Positions 31,927 to 36,451 of a stretch of DNA of 36,451 nt are shown in pieces. The stretch comes from Clostridia bacterium (GTDB taxonomy: Bacteria > Bacillota > Clostridia > JAQVDB01). Positions within the stretch are counted from its first letter, which is position 1. Every line of letters starts with the position of its first letter. The notes under the pieces are model-generated. The model was not told the DNA's origin and searched no databases. It saw nothing but the letters and a program-made list of their open reading frames with translations. The stretch is from positions 1 to 36,451 of the forward strand of contig JAQVDB010000016.1 of the NCBI GenBank assembly GCA_028698525.1, read 5' to 3'. The position numbers were made by a program, and so were the translations under genes.

Positions 31927-32127
31927 TTATTTCCCTGCCATTGAGCGCTGTGCTTGTTCTATCATCTTCTTAACCATATTTCCACCTACATATCCCGCTT
32001 CTTTTGCTGTAAGGTCTCCATTATAACCTTGTTTAAGGTTTACTCCAACTTCGCTAGCTACTTCATATTTCATCTGGTCAAGAGCTTGTCTAGCTTCCGG
32101 AACCAGCTTTCTGTTATTTCTAGCCAT
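31927..32127 (-). CDS. Small acid-soluble spore protein, alpha/beta type (copy 2)
   Basis: A 66-residue paralogue of the preceding protein, differing by a few conservative changes (Gln/Arg at 6, Glu/Asp at 18, Ile/Leu and Ile/Val near 40-47) and the last residues A-G-K versus S-S-K-T-F. It contains the same E-V-A-S-E protease site and N-L-K-Q-G-Y-N-G-D segment. The second of two adjacent ATGs (32127) is seven bases from AGGAGG. It has its own terminator, and the 75 bases before it leave room for a forespore promoter, though none is clear. Confidence 0.95.
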   Translation of the reverse strand: MARNNRKLVPEARQALDQMKYEVASEVGVNLKQGYNGDLTAKEAGYVGGNMVKKMIEQAQRSMAGK

Positions 32128-32202
32128 CATTTCACCTCCTGTTGAAGTTCTAATAATACTTTGCCCATAAATTTTAAATTTTAGACTAGAAATTTATGTA
32201 TT

Positions 32203-34263
32203 TTAATTTAATGCTATTTGTTTGATTTTGTTTTTAAAATTTTGAACTGCTATATAAAGTAGCTTTTTGTATTCCTCATTTTCATCGCTCTTATCTATGA
32301 TTTCTTGGGCTGCTTTTTTTGCTAATTCTAAAATTCTTATATCTTTTGAGAGGTCAGCAATTTTCAGTTCAGGTATTCCGTGCTGTTTTACACCGAAGAA
32401 TTCGCCCGGTCCTCTAATTTTTAAATCCTTTTCAGCTATTTCGAATCCATCATTAGTATTTACCATCACTTTGATTCTCTCTCTTGCCACCTTGCTTTTT
32501 AAATCAGAAATCAGTATACAATAAGCTTGATAATTTCCACGCCCTACCCTTCCTCTCAGCTGGTGAAGCTGTGCTAATCCGAATCTCTCTGCATTTTCTA
32601 TCACCATAATTGTTGAATTAGGAACATTCACTCCTACTTCTATTACTGTGGTGGACACAAGTATATCTATATCTCCCTGATAAAATTTCTCCATTATATC
32701 TTCTTTTTGATTTTCTTTTAACTTTCCATGTAACAACCCAACTTTTATATTGTTAAATCTCTTTTTTGCATAATCGTACAATTGAACAGCTGATATAGCA
32801 TCTATATTATCTGAATCCTCTATCAGAGAACATACCATGTACACTTGTCTTCCTTTTTTTATTTCATTAAGTATAAATTTTTCCAACCTCTTCCTCATTG
32901 ACGGGAATATATGATATGTCTTTATCGCTTTTCGTCCCGCAGGTAATTGATCTATAATCGATATATCCAAATCTCCATACAATACATGCATCAGTGTTCT
33001 AGGTATGGGCGTAGCAGACATTACAAGTACATCAGGGTTTTCTGCTTTTCTTGCCAATTCTGCCCGTTGAGTCACTCCGAACCTATGTTGTTCATCGGTT
33101 ATAACTAACCCTAATCTATTAAACTTTATATTAGCTTGTATCACTGAGTGTGTTCCTATGATTACATCAGATACTCCACTTTCTATTTGTTCCAAATGGA
33201 TCCTTTTCTCCCGTTCAGTCAATCTACTGGTAAGCAATAGGACATTGATACCAAATGGATAGAGCATATTTTTGACAGTTTGATAATGTTGTTCTGCAAG
33301 AATTTCAGTAGGAACCATCATAGCACTCTGATAGCCGTTTACCACTGCCTTCAGCATTGCAGTTACTGCGATAACCGTTTTCCCCGATCCTACATCACCC
33401 TGAATCAATCTATTCATAGGAAATTTATCTTCCATATCTTTTATCACATCGTCCATTACCATTTGTTGGGCTTCGGTCAATTTATACGGAAGAGTATCTA
33501 AAAACTTATATATCTCTTCTTTTCCTCGTAGAAATCTTATTCCTTCCTTGCTTTCTGTATTTTTCTTTTTCAGGAAAAACAGACTTAATTGGAGCATAAA
33601 TAATTCTTCAAAAACAAGCCGTTCTCTAGCCAAAAGATATGCTTTTTTATTGGCTGGAAAATGTATATCGTGTAACGCCTGCTTTTTTTGAACTAATCTA
33701 TATTTTTTTAATATATCCTCCGAAAATGTTTCACCAATATTATCTAATGATGTATCAACAACATTTTTCATTATCCTTATCATAGTATTATGAGACAAAT
33801 TTTTAGTCAATCCATATATAGGGATTATTGATGAAGTGTATAGGTTCTTACCAGTTGAAGTACTTTCCATTATTGGACTATTGATTTGTATTTGTCCAAA
33901 TCTTCGCTCTACTTTGCCATTGATAAAAAATTCGTCCCCTTTTTTAAATCTTGTTTTCATATACGGCTGATTAAACCATATACAAAAAGCACTGCCTGTT
34001 TCATCCTTTACTCTCACCTTGGTTATTGTCAATCTATTCCTAGTTTTAAAATTTTCAGGGGCAGATACTATACTGCATTTTAATGTGTTTTTTTCCCCCA
34101 ACCTTGCTTCAGATATCTTTCTTATCTCGCTCCGATCATCATACCCCTTAGGAAAGTAATATAAAGCGTCCTCTACCGTGAATATACCTATCTTGTTTAG
34201 CAATTTGCTCCTTGCAGGTCCTACTCCTTTTATATATTTTATATCATTGTTTAATATATTCAT
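32203..34263 (-). CDS. recG: ATP-dependent DNA helicase RecG
   Basis: A 686-residue helicase that remodels stalled replication forks and Holliday junctions. The N-terminal wedge/OB domain (about 1-160) includes I-K-Y-I-K-G-V-G-P-A-R near 8-18. The helicase core has Walker A G-D-V-G-S-G-K-T near 290, D-E-Q-H-R-F-G near 390, M-S-A-T-P-I-P-R-T-L near 418, and the C-terminal motifs T-T-V-I-E-V-G-V-N-V-P-N and Q-L-R-G-R-V-G-R-G near 545-590. All motifs are intact and the length is normal. The start at 34263 follows GGAGTGAGG. The hairpin at 34289-34340 separates it from fakA. Confidence 0.98.
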   Translation of the reverse strand: MNILNNDIKYIKGVGPARSKLLNKIGIFTVEDALYYFPKGYDDRSEIRKISEARLGEKNTLKCSIVSAPENFKTRNRLTITKVRVKDETGSAFCIWFNQPYMKTRFKKGDEFFINGKVERRFGQIQINSPIMESTSTGKNLYTSSIIPIYGLTKNLSHNTMIRIMKNVVDTSLDNIGETFSEDILKKYRLVQKKQALHDIHFPANKKAYLLARERLVFEELFMLQLSLFFLKKKNTESKEGIRFLRGKEEIYKFLDTLPYKLTEAQQMVMDDVIKDMEDKFPMNRLIQGDVGSGKTVIAVTAMLKAVVNGYQSAMMVPTEILAEQHYQTVKNMLYPFGINVLLLTSRLTEREKRIHLEQIESGVSDVIIGTHSVIQANIKFNRLGLVITDEQHRFGVTQRAELARKAENPDVLVMSATPIPRTLMHVLYGDLDISIIDQLPAGRKAIKTYHIFPSMRKRLEKFILNEIKKGRQVYMVCSLIEDSDNIDAISAVQLYDYAKKRFNNIKVGLLHGKLKENQKEDIMEKFYQGDIDILVSTTVIEVGVNVPNSTIMVIENAERFGLAQLHQLRGRVGRGNYQAYCILISDLKSKVARERIKVMVNTNDGFEIAEKDLKIRGPGEFFGVKQHGIPELKIADLSKDIRILELAKKAAQEIIDKSDENEEYKKLLYIAVQNFKNKIKQIALN

Positions 34264-34288
34264 TTAAATTGCCTCACTCCGATAACCC

Positions 34289-34340
34289 TTATTAGTTTTA
34301 AGGGACGAACTAAAATCAGCTCGTCCCTTAAAACTAATAA
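34289..34340. repeat. 20-bp hairpin between fakA and recG
   Basis: Perfect 20-bp inverted repeat (34289-34308 with 34321-34340, 12-base loop) containing the same AAGGGACGA/TCGTCCCTT core as the SASP terminator at 31542-31578. It follows the fakA stop by about seven bases. No U tract follows on either strand, so it may be an attenuator, an mRNA-stabilising stem or a partial terminator. Confidence 0.65.
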
Positions 34341-34346
34341 AATATT

Positions 34347-35975
34347 TTATTCAACAGAAATTATATAATAATATACAGGTTGCCCTCCCATATAAAGCTC
34401 TACTTCGTAATCCTCATACCGCTGTTCAAGCTCTTTTTTTAATTGCTCACCTTGCTGTTCAGATATTTGATCTCCTGCATATATTGTAATAATTTCGCTA
34501 TCATCATCTACCATACTATCTATCAGTTCTAAAGCGACTTTATCTATATCAGAGCCCGAGTTGTTTATCTTTTTATCTAAAATACCAAGTATGTCATCTT
34601 TTTTTATCTTCATACCATCAAAGTCAGTATCTCTTATAGCATAAGTAACCTGACCGGTCTTAACCATGTTTAGCGCTTCGACCATTCGCTCTACATTCTG
34701 ATAGACATCTAAATCCTGATTAAATGCAATAAGCGCCGATATGCCTTGTGGTATAGTCTTGGTAGGTATCACATGTATTTTCTTTTCAGTCAAGTGAGTT
34801 GTTTGTTCAGCAGTCATTATTATATTGCTATTATTAGGCAATATAATAATATTATCAGAATTTAATTTTTCCACTGCATCCAGTATATCTTCTGCACTTG
34901 GATTCATAGTTTGTCCGCCAGATATGACATAGTCTACACCTAGGTCTTTAAAAATCTTTTTCAATCCGTCTCCTGCAGCAACTGCAATTATTGAAATTTC
35001 TTTGATTTCCGTAACTTTATCATCTTCGTTATTGATATCATCTTGGTCGTTAAAAACTATACTTCTATGCTGTCTCCTCATATTATCAATTTTGATATCA
35101 GAAAGCTCTCCTAATTCTACTGCATATTCCAGTATTTTCCCAGGGTTATTGGTATGTATGTGTACCTTTATGATAGAGTCATCTCCAACTACCAACATTG
35201 AGTCTCCATAACCTGATATAGTTTTCCTAAAGGTTTCGATTTTTGTACTTTCGGTATCATTTATTATAAATTCGGTACAATAGCCAAATACTATTTCATC
35301 ATCAATATGCACCGTGGCGTCTGCCTCTGGATGAACTGTATCGCTAGCGATCTCAAAATCCGTTGATATATCTTGAGTTGCACCCATCAATATATAAATA
35401 AGCCCCTTTCCCCCTGCATCTACCACTCCGGCCTGTTTTAATACCGGCAGCATATCAGGAGTTTTCTCCAAAGACCTTTGGGCAGATTTAACAACATCAG
35501 CCATAAACTTATTTATATCTTTTTCATTTGGAGCTATTCTAACAGCGTGCTCCGAAGCTTGCCTAGCAACTGTTAATATAGTACCTTCCGTGGGTTTCAT
35601 AACGGCTTTATATGCAGTTAAAGCTGCCTTTTGAAACGCCTCTGCTAATACTAGTGTACTCGCTTGTTTTTTGCCTCTCAAAGCTTTTGCAAAACCCCTG
35701 AGCAGCTGTGAAAGTATAACTCCGGAATTTCCTCTAGCACCTCTCAAGGATCCTTTTGCAGCTAGATCAGCAATCTCCTCAATATTTAAACTGTCTGACT
35801 TTTTAATCTCATTAGCTGCAGCCATGAGCGTAAGTGACATATTCGTACCTGTATCTCCATCTGGTACAGGAAATACATTTAAAGCATCCACCTGTTTTTT
35901 ATTCTTTTCGAGCAGACACGCTGCAGAAATTAAAGCGTTTTTTAAAATTTTCCCATCAACATACTGTAGTTCCAA
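34347..35975 (-). CDS. fakA: DAK2-domain fatty acid kinase FakA (YloV)
   Basis: A 542-residue protein. The N-terminal DAK2 (DhaL-like) kinase domain (about 1-200) shows N-V-F-P-V-P-D-G-D-T-G-T-N-M near 36-49 (metal and ATP ligands) and R-G-N-S-G-V-I-L-S-Q near 79-90. With a FakB fatty-acid-binding partner, FakA phosphorylates exogenous fatty acids to acyl-phosphates for PlsY. Its linker and C-terminal domain (about 225-542) follow the family pattern. The start is a TTG at 35975, seven bases from AAGGAGG. It lies 19 bases after yloU. No fakB is in the window. Older annotations call it YloV or dihydroxyacetone-kinase-like. Confidence 0.9.
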   Translation of the reverse strand: MELQYVDGKILKNALISAACLLEKNKKQVDALNVFPVPDGDTGTNMSLTLMAAANEIKKSDSLNIEEIADLAAKGSLRGARGNSGVILSQLLRGFAKALRGKKQASTLVLAEAFQKAALTAYKAVMKPTEGTILTVARQASEHAVRIAPNEKDINKFMADVVKSAQRSLEKTPDMLPVLKQAGVVDAGGKGLIYILMGATQDISTDFEIASDTVHPEADATVHIDDEIVFGYCTEFIINDTESTKIETFRKTISGYGDSMLVVGDDSIIKVHIHTNNPGKILEYAVELGELSDIKIDNMRRQHRSIVFNDQDDINNEDDKVTEIKEISIIAVAAGDGLKKIFKDLGVDYVISGGQTMNPSAEDILDAVEKLNSDNIIILPNNSNIIMTAEQTTHLTEKKIHVIPTKTIPQGISALIAFNQDLDVYQNVERMVEALNMVKTGQVTYAIRDTDFDGMKIKKDDILGILDKKINNSGSDIDKVALELIDSMVDDDSEIITIYAGDQISEQQGEQLKKELEQRYEDYEVELYMGGQPVYYYIISVE

Positions 35976-35994
35976 AGTTGTGCCTCCTTCTCTC

Positions 35995-36345
35995 TTATAC
36001 CCTTACACTCTCTATATGTATATTTACAGTGTTTACTTTCATACCGGTTAAATTTTCAATAGTATACTTAACTTTTTTTATTACATTATCTGCAACGGCC
36101 TGTATAGATACACCGTACTCAACAATAACAAATAGATCTATTAGAACTTCATCATTTTCTGACTTTACCTTAACACCCCTGCTCAAGTTTTCCGCGCCAA
36201 GCAGTTGCACTAATCCATCGGTAGCCCTCTTGGCTGCCATTCCTACTATGCCATAGCATTCAGTAGTTGCTATGCCGGCTAAATTAGCCAACACTTCATC
36301 GCTTATATTAATACTTCCCAGCTCATTTTCTATTTTACCGGTCAT
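35995..36345 (-). CDS. yloU: Asp23/Gls24 family envelope stress protein (YloU)
   Basis: A 116-residue Asp23-domain protein. The family pattern is visible as I-S-D-E-V-L-A-N-L-A-G-I-A-T-T-E-C-Y-G-I-V-G-M near 14-36, then G-V-K-V-K near 57-62, and V-K-Y-T-I-E-N-L-T-G-M-K-V-N-T-V-N-I-H at the end. GGGAGG precedes the ATG. It is the first gene of yloU-fakA, as in Bacillus. The family forms cell-envelope-associated scaffolds; the exact role is unclear. Confidence 0.92.
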   Translation of the reverse strand: MTGKIENELGSINISDEVLANLAGIATTECYGIVGMAAKRATDGLVQLLGAENLSRGVKVKSENDEVLIDLFVIVEYGVSIQAVADNVIKKVKYTIENLTGMKVNTVNIHIESVRV

Positions 36346-36403
36346 TTATTAACCTCCCTTTCAACAACACATTTACATACTAAAACTCACATATATATTC
36401 TAT

Positions 36404-36412
36404 ATTATAACA
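36404..36412 (-). promoter_or_regulatory. Extended -10 promoter of yloU-fakA
   Basis: Minus strand TGTTATAAT: a consensus TATAAT (36409-36404) with the TG one base upstream. No good -35 is seen (TCATGT at a 16-base spacer). It is about 60 bases before the yloU start, and the 106 bases between yloU and the window end contain no other signal. Confidence 0.55.
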
Positions 36413-36451
36413 TTAATTGATGCAAACATGACTTATTATTAAATTTTAATG

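Noticed and set aside
34289-34340. Calling the fakA-recG hairpin a standard rho-independent terminator
   Set aside because: The stem is strong but no U tract follows on either strand, so it is listed as a repeat with uncertain function.
1-36451. tRNA genes, CRISPR array, insertion sequence or prophage remnants
   Set aside because: No cloverleaf, regularly spaced repeats, transposase or integrase motifs, and no terminal inverted repeats were seen.

Overview
The window is chromosomal housekeeping DNA from a low-GC, spore-forming, anaerobic-type Firmicute, most likely a member of the class Clostridia. The evidence is the AT-rich sequence, strong GGAGG-type ribosome binding sites, frequent TTG/GTG starts, two alpha/beta-type spore DNA-protecting proteins (SASP), a YlbJ sporulation membrane protein, FapR/FabK-type fatty acid synthesis and an acetate-forming Pta-AckA pair. 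Almost everything is on the minus strand, so transcription runs from high to low coordinates; only tmcAL and ylbJ are on the plus strand. I see no tRNA, rRNA, CRISPR array, transposon or prophage.

Layout in transcription order (right to left). (1) 36.4-32.2 kb: yloU (Asp23 family), fakA/yloV and recG. (2) 32.2-31.1 kb: two tandem SASP genes and a 467-bp gene-free interval holding a plus-strand terminator that no plus-strand gene explains. (3) 31.1-23.1 kb: a block matching the Bacillus subtilis ylb cluster (rsmD, coaD, ylbJ, ylbK, ylbM/tmcAL, ylbN/yceD, rpmF), with a coiled-coil gene and pta-ackA inserted and ylbL missing. (4) 23.1-16.0 kb: a fatty-acid/phospholipid operon fapR-plsX-fabH-fabK-fabD-fabG-acpP-fabF, headed by a promoter overlapped by a near-perfect 33-bp FapR-type palindrome. 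(5) 15.9-9.6 kb: rnc, an Elp3-like radical SAM gene, smc and ftsY. (6) 9.6-5.4 kb: ylxM-ffh-rpsP-khpA, rimM-trmD and rplS, each with its own signals. (7) 5.3-0.1 kb: lepB, rbgA, an unusual cysteine-rich FAD oxidoreductase, rnhB, a FliK-like/FlhB-C-like pair (ylqG/ylqH) and yraN, ending in a terminator.

Functionally the genes cover membrane lipid synthesis (FASII, PlsX, FakA, FapR), protein targeting (Ffh, FtsY, LepB), ribosome and tRNA maturation (RimM, RbgA, RsmD, TrmD, TmcAL, RNase III, L16, L19, L32), chromosome maintenance (Smc, RecG, RNase HII) and acetate/acetyl-CoA metabolism. The least ordinary parts are the candidate small RNA near 31.25-31.34 kb, the FapR operator, the flagellar-switch-like gene pair outside a flagellar locus, the FAD protein with a CxxCxxxCP cluster, and compact gene overlaps (rpmF inside the end of yceD; a palindromic CTATAG that stops genes on both strands). 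All names come from motif and synteny recognition by eye; no database search was run.
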